NCBI GenBank assembly: GCA_013399875.1
Contig: VXAZ01009468.1
Location: 1,299,347 to 1,363,346 of the forward strand
Reading direction: 5' to 3'
Source of the DNA: Gymnorhina tibicen
Lineage: Eukaryota; Chordata; Aves; Passeriformes; Artamidae
Length of the DNA stretch: 64,000 nt
The notes under the pieces were generated by a model that saw nothing but the letters and a program-made list of their open reading frames with translations, was not told the DNA's origin and did no database searches. The translations under genes were made by a program, and so were the position numbers. This document shows positions 44,931 to 58,305 of the stretch, one piece after another. Position 1 is the stretch's first letter. Every line of letters begins with the position of its first letter.

Positions 44931-47900
44931 CTTAATCTCAAAGGGCTATCCTTCTTCAAATCTCTGCCTTTGACGGATCTTGGCAGAGGTTCAGTCAAGT
45001 CTCATCCTAAATTCCTGCAACACTCGGTTCACATTCACTAAGAGCTGAGCTCCAGGGGCGTACGATATTGAGCCAGCCTGGCTTCTGCCTGTGTTCTTGG
45101 CCAATTCGGCTGAGGGTGCCATATCTGAGTCAAGCCAAGGCTTTGAATTTTTTGAAATTCATCCACTGCTCATCCTCACAGCTCACACCTCCAGACAAAG
45201 GGAAGCAACTGCTTTTCTGGTACAACTAGAAGGAAAAGGAACTTGTCTTTCTGCATGTATTCAATCTTATTTAGCTCCCCTTCTCTCTCTTCTTACAGAA
45301 TTTATAGTGTATATGTAAGCTATAAAAAGCAATGAGATGCAATTTATGCAAGTAGCATGCTAGTGCACCATAAGTTCCTGTCCCTTCCATGAATTAGGCT
45401 GGGATAAATTTTTATGTGTGGGTTTCATGCTGACATGTCTTTAGGTGGCTAATACAGCAAGTGCCAACTGGAGGACACTAAAAGTATCAGCCTTGCAAAT
45501 CAAGGTCAACTACCCATATAAATACCTGGCCGAAATATTGCCAAATGGCAGTGTCACTGTTCTGCCTTGCCCAAGGGAAAGTGCAGCCATGGCCATTTGT
45601 TCCTTTCCTGGCACGCTTTGGTGCAACACATCTGTTGCTTCAGCTGCTATCAGAGCCTTTGGCAACTCCCTGCACCTCTCTGGTCCTTGCCAGCCTGCTT
45701 TGCATGGTGATTTGTAACCCACATCCTTTCAGTTTGAAGCTATGGCTAATGAAACAGGTGGCTGTCATTATTAAGAGCACTTGCTGCACTCCTTCTTGAT
45801 CCACCACTTCTTGCAAGGTGCCAGTGCCATTTCTTCCTTCCACTGTATCCATCGTGGGCACAACTGCCAATGCCACCACTTTTCCAACAGTCCTGCCATT
45901 CCTTCAAAGGGAATGAATAGGCTGCTGTCAACCTATCCAGAATCCTCTTCCCACAAGCAAAATACCCTCCCAGCCCAGCAATTCTTAATCCAAAGTCTGC
46001 CATCCATGGAGAAGGGACAGAACAGGTGGACAGACAGAGAGGGCTGGAAACTATGGACAGTGACAGTGCCACAGCTGCAGGAGAGCTGTTACAGCAAGAC
46101 CTCCTCTATGACAGAACTGCTGGAGCAGAGCTGGAAATGCTGGAAGGAAGAGCTGATCTGTGCGGTTGATGGCCTGGCTGAGCTGGCCCCATCCCTTGCT
46201 GCTTTTCCATTCCCTCTTTCACTTCTTGCCTCAAGTGACCAGCAAAAAGTTTGGTCTTGGGAGTTTCAGTCCGAGCAGGGCTTTAGGAGAAAGCACAAAG
46301 AACAGTGCAGCAACCACTCAGGAGCATCCTCGTTCCTGCAGAGCATGGCACAGAGTGAGCTTCCCTGAGAGCAATCCACTCACCAGGAGATGAAGCCAAA
46401 TGGAGGGACCACATGGTACTGTGCCACCAGGCAGCTCTCAAGGGTATCCTTATCCTTCAGCATCAAACCCTGCCCGCTGGCCCATCAGCCTCACGGAAAT
46501 GCTTCTTGCCACCAGCTCCTCAAAAAGTCAAACTTCCTTTTCTGCTTTAGTAAGCTGTATTTTGGTCCACTCAAGAGCAAACCTGTGAGAGAACATTTCA
46601 GAGTCCCCTTTGACTACTGAGGAGCTCAACCAACTGTTGGGATCAAGGCTGATTTTGAAAAAGCAAGAATAATTTGTGCATATTTTAGCACAGCATAGAT
46701 ATGTCTTCTTCTCCTGCTCTACAATAGAATTTCCACTGTCCTCAGTGAAAACATCTCTGTATTAATGAAATATATTAAATATTGCTATAACAAACAACAA
46801 TGATTATGTTTCTTGGGGCTCCCCCAGTCACTGCTCACTGTACATCATTAGTAGAACAGCAAAATAAGATTACAGCTTTATAATAAAAGAACACATTCTG
46901 CATGGTAATTTACCCCTTCAGGAGACATCTCAAATTCATTAGATTACAACACTGATTTTCTACAGTTCTTTGAGGAACACAATGTTGAACATGATATGCA
47001 GCTCTCAAGTCCTCTCGAGAGTAGACATCATTCTCATATCCATCAGTGGGGCTCACACAAATATAGTATGAAATTCAACAAGATTCATCTTCCCCAAAGG
47101 CCTCTCCTGGGTAAAACAGCAGATTCAGAGGTACCTTAAGCTCTCCTCTCTTTGCACTGAAACATCTCGCTAGTAAAGACAGCCTGGGTAAGTTTTTCAG
47201 AATCTGCTGTAAACAAAGTTCATTGGCTATGGAAACATCCTGCTTTATCTCTTGTTCAAGTGTTGTAAATTTGTTCTTTTAGTGACCTCAGAAATTTGAA
47301 TATTGTACTTGAATAACCTTTTTGCCCAGTCCGAATTAGCATTTGATCTTTTCTGTGATAGCTGGTGTTGAAGTGTTATGGTAACGAGAGCTTTCACTTG
47401 AAGGAAAGCTCCAAGAAAGGCCCTTCTCAAGTCGTGTGTCACTGCAAAACAAAAAACGGTGTTTTCATGACCACGATTTTCTTTGCTCAAACTCTTCTGT
47501 AGCCTCAGATCCTTGAAAATTCTCTCTTTTCTTTGTATGCAAGGGAAATTTTGCAAGGGAAATGTAAACCGTTCTAAAATACATAAAACAACCCTGGAGG
47601 AACTTCAGAAGTCCAAATATTTTGCTTTTCTCCTTTATTTACATTCCATTTGCTTGTTTGCTTTTTTTTTTTTTAAAGTTCTTTGCATTCTTATGTTGGA
47701 ATAATATTATCTGAGAAATCACGTAGTCATGCCTTTTCACAAACACAATGTGGTTAAGGAATAAGGAGTAATTTAAGAATGCTCTTAAAATAATCTTGCA
47801 TGGCAAATCCCTTTGTTTATGAGGATTAAAGAACACATGATAATTTTTTAAGCTCATTGTCTTGGTGATATTAAAGACATATTCACGGACTCACTGAAAG

Positions 47901-48137
47901 TCATTCCTAGCATTGAATACACCAAAGGAAAAAAGCTTCTTTGTATGAATTTGAATAAATCCTGTGCCACCTGGGCATAACCTCTTTCCCTATTGACAGG
48001 TCAAATTCATGGCAAGTTGAAGAATCTACCTGTAGATATGATGGCTTCTAACACACATCCTATCAGATTTTATAGGGTTCCCACAAGAAAACCCAGTAGT
48101 TCTGGACATCACTTAAGTTTCCCAATCTCATATGAGA
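44931..48137. other. Non-coding unique sequence
   Basis: The 195-codon frame at 45781-46368 (plus) is among the longest in the window, but it overlaps minus-strand frames at 45510-46072 and contains no domain, signal peptide or splice support. I treat it as chance in a GC-moderate patch. The interval 46740-46960 (TCTGTATTAATGAAATATATTAAATATTGC split by AACAACAATGATTATG, then AGATTACAGC and CTTTATAATAAAAG) is SOX-like and homeodomain-like in content. Confidence 0.5.
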
Positions 48138-48274
48138 TGAAGGTGTTCAAGGCCCAGTTGGAGGGGGCTTTGAGCAAACTGGACTAGTGGAAGGTGTCCT
48201 TGCCCATGGCAGGGGGAAGGAACTAGATGGTCTTTAAGGTCCCTTCCCACCCAAACCATTCTGTGATCCTGTGG
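48138..48274 (+). mobile_element. CR1 LINE 3'-end fragment, 5'-truncated
   Basis: AAGGTGTTCAAGGCCCAGTT, GGGGCTTTGAGCAAACTGGA, CTAGTGGAAGGTGTCC, TGCCCATGGCAGGGGG, GAACTAGATGGTCTTTAAGG, TCCCTTCC and CCAAACCATTCTGTGATCC reproduce the bird CR1 3' end almost word for word. It ends in two decayed 8-bp terminal units (ATTCTGTG and ATCCTGTG at 48258-48273) where the consensus is ATTCTATG. By eye the divergence from the consensus as I remember it is roughly one base in ten, so this is a moderately old copy. No reverse-transcriptase portion is present, as is usual for 5'-truncated CR1. This is the main evidence that the window is avian. Confidence 0.92.
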
Positions 48275-51200
48275 TAGTTCTGCACTAAGGTTGATGGTTG
48301 TCTCTCAAATTATGGAGACCAAGAGCAGGTAACCTGGAAGAAAAGACTTCTGAAGAAAAGGAAGAGGAGGAGGCACTTGACAAAGCCAGACAAATTACCT
48401 GGTACTCATCACACCACTGACGCTGGTGAGAGCCAGTCGAGCTGCAGAGAGAGATTCTTATCTGTGCTGATTTTATTTCTTCATATTCCCTATATAAAAT
48501 GCATCCTGTTATCCACTCAGGCTCCATCCATGAAAAAGATTAAGCAACACTTTCAGGAAGGAGCACCACGGCACTGCTGGTCCCTGTGGCTACGTCTGTC
48601 ACTGTTTGCAGAGGACCAGGGAAGTCTGGAAGCTCTAAGCCACTGACAAATGATTTCACCCAAAAACTGGTGTCGGTATTAAGCTTTTAAAGGCTGGTAA
48701 ATCTTCTGCTCTATTAAACCCAAACCCACAGAACCCATTAATTGGTGTCTTTTTTACAGTGAAGCGCTGGTTTTAATTTGACATATATTTTATGCATCAC
48801 TCTACCCCTTGGTTCATAAAAATGATCCAAATTCTCCTCGCCTCACTGGTTGAGGCCACTTTCCAAATGCCTGTCCATAATCTTAGATGAAAAATTATAG
48901 CCCTGGAAAGGTGATGTGTCAGAGGAGTGTGAGATGCACCAACACACATGCAGATACAAGGCAACAATCTGCTGAATTAAAATTACAAAAAGAGGAAATG
49001 ATGAACCATCTCGTTAACTCGTCACTCTGATGGCCTCACTCCATGTAAATAAATAGGGAATGGGAGAAAAAAAAAGAGCATTATTACAGCACAGCTAAAA
49101 CAAGAAAGTACTCGGGTCATCACCCACTCTAAGCGACATCAGTAATGATATAGCTTTAACCTCATGACGATTTGGTCACCCCGGCCTGGCCATGGCATTT
49201 CTCATGTGTGATCAGGTCCTGTGAGAGCCTGGGCACTGCTAGGGGAGGTCTCAGCACACCCAGTTCCTCTGGCTGTATTGATAGTTCGAGGAATTCATCC
49301 AGACAATGCTCAGTGCTTCACAGACCCCACACTGATCTCTGAGCATTTCCCTTTTCTAAAGCTTGAAGCCATATATGTTCTCTAGTGGACTTTTTTTCTC
49401 TTTAAGATTGTCTCCAAATATTGAATGACTTTGCAACACAGAGACTTTTCTACCTATTTTTAATCAGTCAGTTAAATACAGAAACAAGCTGAAATTCCAG
49501 GGTGCACCAAAAGCGAAGGCAGCTGTTCAATACCAGCAGCTCAAAATGATGAATACCACACTTACTTCTATCTGAAACACAGAAAGCAGCTTCACACTTT
49601 AACAAAGCCCCTAGGAAAACTAGAATGAAAAATCTAGCCACATTGCTAAGCCAAAAACAATTTAATGGGTTTGGAAATGATGTCTGATCTCATGTTAAAC
49701 AAGGTCTTCAGTAAATCACCAGGAAAGAGTCCTCTGGTGAAAGGGCCAGCATTCTGTGGAAGGCATGCCGAGGCTCCCACTCGTGGGGCTCAACATGGCA
49801 CTTCTTATTGGATAAAATCTATAAGCCCATGGTTCCTTGCTTAGCTCCAGACTTGCTGATTCTAGTCTCTACCCCTAATTACACCTTAGCATACTTTTGG
49901 TTACAGGGTAGGCTTTTTTTCTTCTCCCACCTTTCTTGTACACTCTAAAGCAATGGTAAAGCCTTCTAGCACCCATCCAACAGCTTTACACACAGGTGTA
50001 TATGGTTATGCCCATATCTACACCTACCTATCAGCACAGTTCCAGTTACAGCCACAGCTGGTCCAGGACCTATCTTGTGATTCACAACGTTGTGCTGAGG
50101 GGTTGTGCCACTTTTTCCTATGGACACAGGGCTTTGTCTCAAATCTTTTCCTCTCAGGCTGGGAAGGCTGTCAGCTGAGGTTAATGCAAAGTGTTGGGGA
50201 AAGAGTTTACACCTGAGTATTTCATAGAGCCATAATCTGCACAAGACTGATGACAATTTGGGATAATGGTAGTAAAATAATGGCAACAACAATAATAGTA
50301 ACAATAACAATAAATGTTTTCCCATTTATCCTTTCCTTCGTTGCTGAAAATGTGATTGGAAAGGGAGGCACTGCAAGAGCTCTGAACGACTTACTTTGAA
50401 TTTTCCCATCAACTTCTATTTCTGCAAATTTTCTTCTGCACATCAGCTGCACAGAGAGGGCTGGAGCACTGTGTGAAAGACTGGTCTCTTGGGCTACCTT
50501 GGCAGAGTGAATGCTAAAGCCTCTCCAACAATGTTGTTCTCAAGTGGTTTCCTCATTTCTGGACTTCAGAGGTCCCAGTTATTTCAATCACGGATCACAG
50601 GATCCACTTATCCAGATGCCTGTATAAGCTCTCAGAAACTGGAGGCTTTTTTGTCTTTTGTTTCTCTATCCTCTTATATATACTGCATTTCCCTCAGTGT
50701 GCTCTCCTATCAGGCCCTTGACTATGATACAGGAGAGCACAGCTTGTCCCTACAGACTGCACTCAATTTGAATGACAATGGCCAAATTTGATAGCCACAT
50801 ACTGCAAGTTCTCAGCCATCAGAGTAGTTTCAAAAGAAACATGGAAATCTGTTATATTCCAATCTAGTTTGTGTTCTTCCTTTTCTATCAGATGCTTGGG
50901 GAGCACTGATGGAGATGGGAGGGACTTGACGGCAAAAAACCAGATTCCCCTCGAAAACTGAGATCAGGGGGCAGAAAAGGCTGGTCCCTGAGATGTTTAT
51001 GAGCATCCACCCTTTTCAGGTCTACGTGTCTATGCTGTTAATAAGGTTTGAATTGAAATCCACTTCCAGCCACCTGCTGTAAGACTCCAACTGGAGCCAG
51101 ATCAGTATGACCAAAGGCACGCTGTGGATGTACTCAGAGCATACCCCAGACCTAAGCATAGCGCTCATTTAAAGCACATTCTCACTGGGATGCTGCTGAT

Positions 51201-54200
51201 TTGGTAAATCTCACTCTTCTTTAATCCTAACTCCTGAAAACTCGCTTCTCGTGTCTGCAGCTGCTCAGTGCTCTGGGTTGCTCATGGACTTTTCCCTATC
51301 CACAGCCAGATGGAAGCAGGCTGGAGGAGGCCAGGTGGCATGTAGAGAAAGGAAGTTTTGTCCCCTGCACCACGAGGAGGAGTCGTCCTCTGTCACCTCC
51401 TGGTTTCATCCAGCTCTTCTGTTCTCCCCCAGCCTTCTTCTCCACCCTCCCTCACCCACGCACCAGCAGTAGCAGCTCTCCTGCCCTGCAGGCACAGGTT
51501 CTGTTCTCTGTGCTAAAGGAGGGTCCCAGTAGCCCCTCTGAGGTCTTTATCACCTTTTGATGCAGTTTTACACCAGGGGATATGCTCTCATGATCTCTTC
51601 TTGATATGTCTTACTGTCCATAGTGTAGGATCTGAGGAGCATGAGGGGTAGGAAGGAGAACAGTTGTGAAAGTGACATTTCCTATCCATATTCCTTTCTG
51701 TGTCATGAAAACACACTTCCATCCCCTGTAGCATTTAATCATATGGCTTTAACTTTCCTCCCAGCACACAGGGGGAGGGGGAAAGTCCCTGGCTAAATTC
51801 AGAATGCCATTTTGTGGCAATTTATGAACAAACAATCTTCCCATCAAACCAATCCTTAGAAATGTCACTCCAGGCTGGCACTAAGCAGAGATTAAACGAT
51901 GGATTGTCAACCTTCCTTTTTTTATTTGATGTTTTGAATTTCACTGTTCCTCTCTTTCATTAAAAATGAACTAGAGGGGGAAAAAAAAGCAGAATAAAAT
52001 AGAACCCTTTTACATCTAAAAGTCAAGATAATTATCTCTTATATCCAACCCACTCCTCCAAGACTCTGAATGAAGCCATCATTAAAATCTGTGTCCATCT
52101 GGTGACTTTTCCACAGCTAATTAGGTGAAGAAGCCAGTTAACAGATATGTTCTGCTGAAATATTTCTCTCTCTCTGTGTCTTTTTAAAAACTTCCAGACA
52201 TGGCCTATGTACAACCTGGATGCTGCTTGTTCATCCCTCAGAGTCTAGGAGAACATGAGGAGAGGCAGGGTGGGAGATGGGTGCTTGGTGAGATGCTCAC
52301 CAAGGTCTTTCATGGCATCAGGGCTGGGAAAAAAGGAGGAAGGGGACACAGGAGGCAGCAGGTTTGACTTGTGCTGTGCAGGAAGCCCTTTGGGGAGCTG
52401 GTAGGATGTTCTGCTGGCAGTGTTTCAGTGCATTTCTGCGTGGGGCTTCTTTTAATACTGTGATTTTCTCCCTGTGGTTTGTCAGGCACTCAGCCAGCCT
52501 ACTAAAGACTCTCTACAAGATCCCCATCTGCTGCATTTATTAGAGCTTGTCACCCTAACACCTAGGGGCTGCAAGGTATTGATTCCTCCTGCGTCCAGAT
52601 GGATGGTTCACGGGATACCCCCTCCTCCCCCTGACCCTGCACTAGATCCTACTGTTGGCACTTTGAGGACTGCCAACTTTCAGATAGCCCCAAACTCACA
52701 AGAGGGCTCCTGTGGGAACCCTCCAAAACTGAATATGGTTCATACTGACTGAAATAGATGTGGGTGGAGGAGTGAGCAAGGTACACTGACCTCATTCCCC
52801 GTTCAGTGCTGGAGGCAGCATCAGTCCTCGAGAGCTGAAACCTTCTCTAGGGTCACGGGAGAAATATTTAGCCAGCCTTACACCTTATGAGAGCTTGGAT
52901 CTCACATCAAGGACAGTGGGCAAGTGTCTGAGTGTGGAAGCTGAGGGCATAAATCCCTTAATGATTCTGCCATCAAGCACCCAGAAGGTCTGGCCAGCTA
53001 CACACATCACCCAGGGTCAAGGACAGCTGACTGATGGACTTTCAGAGCTCACTGTCCAGTCTCTTGCTCACTCATCCAACTTATTTTTCCCTTTGCAAGT
53101 CTAGCTGGCAGAAGCCTGTGCCCTTTTCCACAGAGACCCCAGGGCTCACGGCCCCACAGCTCATAGCAGGATACTCAACACTCTGGTTTGGGGATCAGGC
53201 ATGCAAGGAATTGCTGGCAATGCTGTCTCCTCTGTGTGTGTAACACAATTCCATGACTACTACACATCCATCACAGGAGTGGGAAAAGCCCTTGGGATTT
53301 TGGATGGCTTTTCTAGTGTGCTACGTGGTCTCTCCCAGCTGAACAGCTGGGCTGCACTGCTTTGGGGCTCAGCAGTCTCTATTCAGCTATGCTGTTTGGG
53401 AATATAAATCCCTAAGAGTACAAACCCTGCCTTGCTCACTTCCCCTCTCTGGAAAATGTCTGCCTCGGTTTGGCACAATTACATTAATGTGGTTATAATT
53501 CTAGAGGGATTGTAACAAGTGAGTAATACAATAACTTCCCAATCTTCTCTCAAAGACAAGTAACAGACCACAAGGACTCTGGCTCAAGAGAAGCAGGACA
53601 CACTGACCCAAAAGGTCTTGGCTGATTTTAATTTCTTTGATCGAGTTCATGAAAAGAGAAAATTACTGAAAGGATATTCATTGTCATTTACTTCTAAATT
53701 TTGGGGTTAAATGTTAAGAGAGCCCAGAAGGGTTAATGTTCACCAGACTTCATCTCTAGCCAATGGTTCCCTGTTGCTCCTACATTTACATCATGCAATT
53801 GTCATTATAGCTAGAGATGAGAAAACTTGATAAAAGGAGTTCTCTATGGACAACAGACAGAAATAGAGCTGGGGGAAGAATTGTAGCAAGGGAGGGATTA
53901 CAGGCCATAAATATATCACACTTTTTAAATACAGCCATAGCTCGCTACAGCGTCATCTAAACTACTGCACATCCTGTTTTGTGCTCCACCGTTCATGAGC
54001 AGCGTAGGAAAAGCTGTACAACTCAAACACTCAAAGAGAATGAACAAAGACTATTTTCTTTAATGTTACTGCAGTTTTCAGGAACACTGGGTTTCTTCAA
54101 GGCCATGCAAGGAAGGTGCTGAGCCAATTAAGATATTTTTCATATCTCGTGATAAGTTCACTGTATTGGAGTTAACTCTGCCTTGTACATCTTCATCAAC

Positions 54201-54374
54201 AATGCAATATCCCTTATACCAATTTCATTTTACATTGCCAGCAAGATAAAGGCAATTTATAAGTTTCAATGAGGGCAGACTGGCTGGGCTCCAATCCAAT
54301 CCAGGGAGTGTAACGTTTGCTGGGGAATTGCTCAAGACCTTAATGTCTGGCATATGGTGAGCTGCTTTCATTTC
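48275..54374. other. Non-coding unique sequence
   Basis: No gene is recognised in 6 kb. Frames up to 119 codons (49966-50325 -) exist; that one reads a Leu-rich run only because it crosses the AAC/AAT repeat at 50283. The stretch 49000-49190 (CATCTCGTTAACTCGTCAC, GTAAATAAATAGGG, GCATTATTACAGC, CAGTAATGATATAGC) resembles a conserved non-coding element. The remainder is featureless. Confidence 0.5.
50283..50315. repeat. Interrupted AAC/AAT triplet microsatellite
   Basis: The words CAACAACAATAATAGTAACA and ATAACAATAA give an impure triplet repeat of about 33 bp. Read in reverse it encodes a Leu-rich run in a chance open frame. No function is suggested. Confidence 0.75.
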
Positions 54375-54395
54375 TGACCTGTGCAATTAAGGTCA
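54375..54395. promoter_or_regulatory. Everted nuclear-receptor half-sites with 9-bp spacer (ER9-like)
   Basis: TGACCT at 54375-54380 and AGGTCA at 54390-54395 are exact consensus half-sites in everted orientation with nine bases between (GTGCAATTA, which itself holds a homeodomain core). ER8/ER9 arrangements are known response-element types for receptors such as RAR or VDR with RXR. The surrounding sequence to 54440 (AAAATTACATTAAAACAG, CTTTATTAATCATG) is AT-rich and enhancer-like. Binding is inferred; the geometry is seen. Confidence 0.35.
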
Positions 54396-57064
54396 GCGGC
54401 AAAAATTACATTAAAACAGTTCTTTATTAATCATGTTCTATCTAGGGCAGATGATGACAACCTTTAAGCACATAGACCCAGCAACCACAAAGCAAAATAC
54501 TGTGAATCTCAAAAACCACTCATTAACAAATCTTTGCAGGACATTTTCTTTGGTGTTTTGCCCGTGGCTTTGTAACAATAAAGGGTAGTGGTCACCTCTT
54601 GGGGGGAACAACATGCAGTCAGTGCTAGGTGGTGATATTCATTCAAAGTGTGGTGGATTTCAGAGGCACCTGGCAAGAGCAATCCATGGGAACTTTTTAT
54701 GCCTCTCTACTCCATTGAAGAACAGGTTCTCCAAGCAGGCACTAATTTCTGGAAAGCCTCCGGGTATCTCTTCACAGATATGCCTGCCCTAAAGACCAAC
54801 TGATCTCCCTTTTGACATGCTGTGAAAAGGGTCTCTGGAAGCTCGTGGTTAGCAAAACTTTCATTTTCCTGAAACTCAGCTCTCCACTTTCCCCAGAGAG
54901 ATGCAAATAGAAGTAACTTCACAATGCACCATGAATTTGCATGATGTAGTGGCGAGAAGGAAGCCACCCCTTCTTGCTCCAAAGGAATGCCCCCACATCA
55001 CAGACTTCTTCTGGACCTAATCCAAAGTCCACTTAGTGCCTCAGACATTGATTTAATCAATTTTTCCTTGGATTTTATCCTATTCCATCATGACACATCC
55101 CCTGACCTTGCAACGTGAACACTTGCAGCAGAGGCCTTTGGAGCTACTGACCTGTTTGAACTGATCAGCTGAGACTCTTCAAATCATCACGTGCTTCATC
55201 CTCTCTTGGACAAGGCTGATTGTTTCATAATTTTGCTACTGATGCTACTGATGTTGTGACCCGCAGTGTCACGAGTTCACAGCCAGTGTCTGGAAGAGAA
55301 GGAGTGACCACAGGAGGAACAGCCTGAAAGCCCCAGTGATGATCCTGACCCACAAAGGGAAGGCAGTGTCAGGGTCAATAGAAACAGAGAGATGCTGGGT
55401 CTGAAACACAAAGTAGCACAAAAACCTCAACACATTGAAAATGAAATGAAAAATAGAGGAATCTAGGCAGAGGCAAAGATGAATTTATAATTTCTATCAA
55501 GAGAAATGTGTAAATGAGGGAAAGACTATCTGAGTGCACGTATTTTTATTCCAGCATTCACAAGCATCTGCATTAGGCACTAAGAATAGCAATTCCTATC
55601 TCATCTCCCTTCTCTTTGTTGTACATTACTAATGCTAAAAGAAAGGAAAAATAATGAAAACAAGGTGTTCCTGTCCCTATCGTTCATTAAAACATAAAAA
55701 AGATTCAACTGAAAAAGAAAACAATAGCCAAAAAGTTCTGTTTTACAGTCAAATATCTTCACAATCTCAATTAATAAAATGAAGAGTAAAGCAGGATTTC
55801 ACCAAAACTGGTCAGCCATCAGGAAGCCATTCTGGTAAGATTCTTCCTGAAAATACTAACATTCTGTTTTGGTTTTGTGGTTTAGTTTCTTGCTTTTTTT
55901 CCCCCTTGCATTCCTCCTACCCTTGCTCACTGTAATTAGCCCCATAACTTTTGCTTCAAATAAATGTCTTTGCTTCTCCTCTCTCCCCTTGTCCACCTCT
56001 CAGGATTATTTTCACTCTGTTTTTTCCTATTTTGTTTTGTTTTCTTTAAGTAATTCCTTTTTAAACACTACCTGCATGCTACCCTGCCCCTTCACCTTGC
56101 TGGTGTGACCTCTTTCTCTTTCCATCTACCTGATACGTGTAGCCCAGGACTTCTGTTATCCCCATGATAGGTTTATTTATCACACTCTAATGATTCTTCT
56201 ATCCACACTCCACATCTCAAAGGCTGGTTCTCAGGGAAGAGGGCAAGAGGTTGCTGTGTAGCAATTTTTGTTTATTTTAAATCTCAGTAAACCACTTGAG
56301 CCACAGAGGTGGGAAGAAGAAACCTGTGTCGTCTTTTTTTTTTCTTTTTTTCTTATATTTAATGGAAAAAATACACCTGCAGCCAAGGCTTTTTGGCTCA
56401 TGAGCCCTCCTAGCCAGAAACATCTTACTGCTTAAGAGAAAAAGAAATATGCAGCTACAAGGTGTATTTTACCCCAACTATACGACTTCAAGAAGCAGCA
56501 ATATGTGACACAGATAGGATAAGTAGCTGTACAGACTCGAACTGCAGTGAACGTGCTGGTGTGATGTACTCCAGGTACAGCTAAGTTCACAAGCCAAGGC
56601 TTTAAGCCTTTGGTCCTAAGACTAAGCTCAGTCTCAGGGACGGAGTTTGGTCTGGGAACAGGGCTGTATTTCTCTGTAACCCTCTGGAGAGGGCAATATA
56701 AAGTTTCTCCAGGTTTTAGGCTGCCTGCCGGAGCAGATGTAGCCCCAGGTCCTGCAGAAAGCCAGCTGATGCACAGTCAGCCCATCAGTAGGTTTTGAGC
56801 AAATCTGAACTATCACAGCAAGCCCCCACCAAATCAGTGCTTTGCCTCGTGCAGCCACAACAGACCTGGTCCTGTGCTGGAAGCTTTAATGGATTTGTTG
56901 TATCATCAAACCAGAGGTGGAAGAGTTTATTGTGCTGTGGTGGGAAGTGGTTGCGTGTCTTCATTTCCATGTCAAAGTGACCTGTATCCAACCAGAGAAT
57001 GTTTTATGGATACCATCAGCAGTGGTGTAGTCTGTGCTGGGGACGAACAACAGACATCTGTCAC
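54396..57064. other. Non-coding unique sequence
   Basis: No gene, RNA gene or named repeat is recognised. Open frames are below about 92 codons. The stretch 55600-56100 is AT- and pyrimidine-rich, and T-rich runs occur near 55896-55905 and 56334-56352. Confidence 0.55.
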
Positions 57065-57500
57065 AAATCTTAACAGAGGACAGCTCCTGTTGGTCAGTGC
57101 ACAAATAAAAATTGTAACAGGAGTAAAGACTGAGGACGTGAAAGGCAATTAGTAAAACCTTTGTAGCATTCAAGGTCCTGGGAACTTTTCATCCATAGAA
57201 GTTGAACAGCCCTTCATTTCACCTTCTAATAACTTACAAGCCCATTAAAAATATATATCTATGTATTACCTCACCCCTAACCTTCCCCAAAACCAAATCT
57301 TTAATCAGCTACACCTCTAATGCAGAATCAGCAGCAGCAGCAATGAAGAATGACCCTGTAGCAGCAGCCCCGTGAGACAGGGATTTATTTTTCTTTTTCT
57401 CTCCTCTTTTTTTTTCCCCCTTTGCAGCTCAAATTGTGCCTTTGAAACATCTTTAAGCATTGGAGCTTTGTCCTTTTCATTTCGTCCTCATGTTTGTGTA
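57065..57500 (+). repeat. Diverged duplicated segment, copy A
   Basis: This segment is homologous to 58306-58735 at an offset that drifts only between about 1222 and 1245 bases. Matching anchors, in order, are AAATCTTAACAG, ACAAATAAAA (57101), GAGTAAAG (57121), CAGCCCTTCATTTC, CCCATTAAAAATATATATCT (57241-57260), CAATGAAGAATGACCCTGTAG (57341) and TTTGCAG (57421). Copy A carries a CAG expansion at about 57328-57342 that copy B lacks. Around the central anchor, a 40-base ungapped stretch differs at about ten positions. No frame is conserved between the copies. Confidence 0.8.
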
Positions 57501-58305
57501 TTTTCCAGATAGAGTCCCTGGAAAAATTGTTTTCATTGTTATTAGCAAGTCAGACATTTCTGCTCTTTCCTAAGGTATACATTATCCTCCTGGGCTGTGC
57601 TCCTTTGAGTCTGGACAGTAGTTGGCACATGTACTCCCTCTCTGAAAATTAAATCTGAAGGTACCACTGCAGTGCAAGGAACAGTCAGAGCAGAAATTAT
57701 CATCCTTTTTAAGAGCTCTTCTTATTCCAAAATATACCCCATACAAAACGTCTCAAACTCAGCTCTTAAATTCAGGGTGACCCAAAGACTTTTAACAGAA
57801 GGGCTGAAGGCAGAACTTAAGTTTGCTGCTGGTAAGTTTTATTCCCCTTCATTGGAAAACAATATTTATTAGGCAACTGATTTTTATGTGTCTTCAAATC
57901 AATGTTTTGCCAGAGTGTAAAAAGTGTTGGCTCTTAGAAATGTCAGCTCTGTGTTGTGGCACTGGTGAGGATGTGGACAGGGGCTGCAGCACAGCTCCAC
58001 CAACCCACCTCAAACCTGACAGGCAGCATCTTCTGCCAGTCCAGCCTTGCCTACCCACAGAACTCAGTCAATGAGCCCTGTACGTGACATTTCTGTCACC
58101 CAGGAGATCACAAGCGGCTGGAGATAAAAGACAAACTTCTTCCACGAGGGAAAAAAAAATAAAAATTGAGCCTCGAAGGCAGCTTCCAGAGGAGAAAGCT
58201 GGTAAACTAATGTCTTCTATCCTGAAACAGATCTCAGTAAAAACCAACAAGCCTTACAGTACAAGTTTTGGTATTTTCTGTACAATCCTGCTCAGCATTA
58301 GTTGT
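57501..58305. other. Spacer between the two duplicated segments
   Basis: About 800 bp of non-coding sequence with no clear counterpart downstream of copy B, although isolated weak similarities exist. A donor-like CTG-GTAAGT occurs at 57829-57837 without a convincing partner acceptor. No gene is recognised. Confidence 0.45.

Noticed and set aside
45781..46368. 195-codon plus-strand frame
   Set aside because: It overlaps several opposite-strand frames, has no domain and lies in a GC-moderate patch where chance frames run long.
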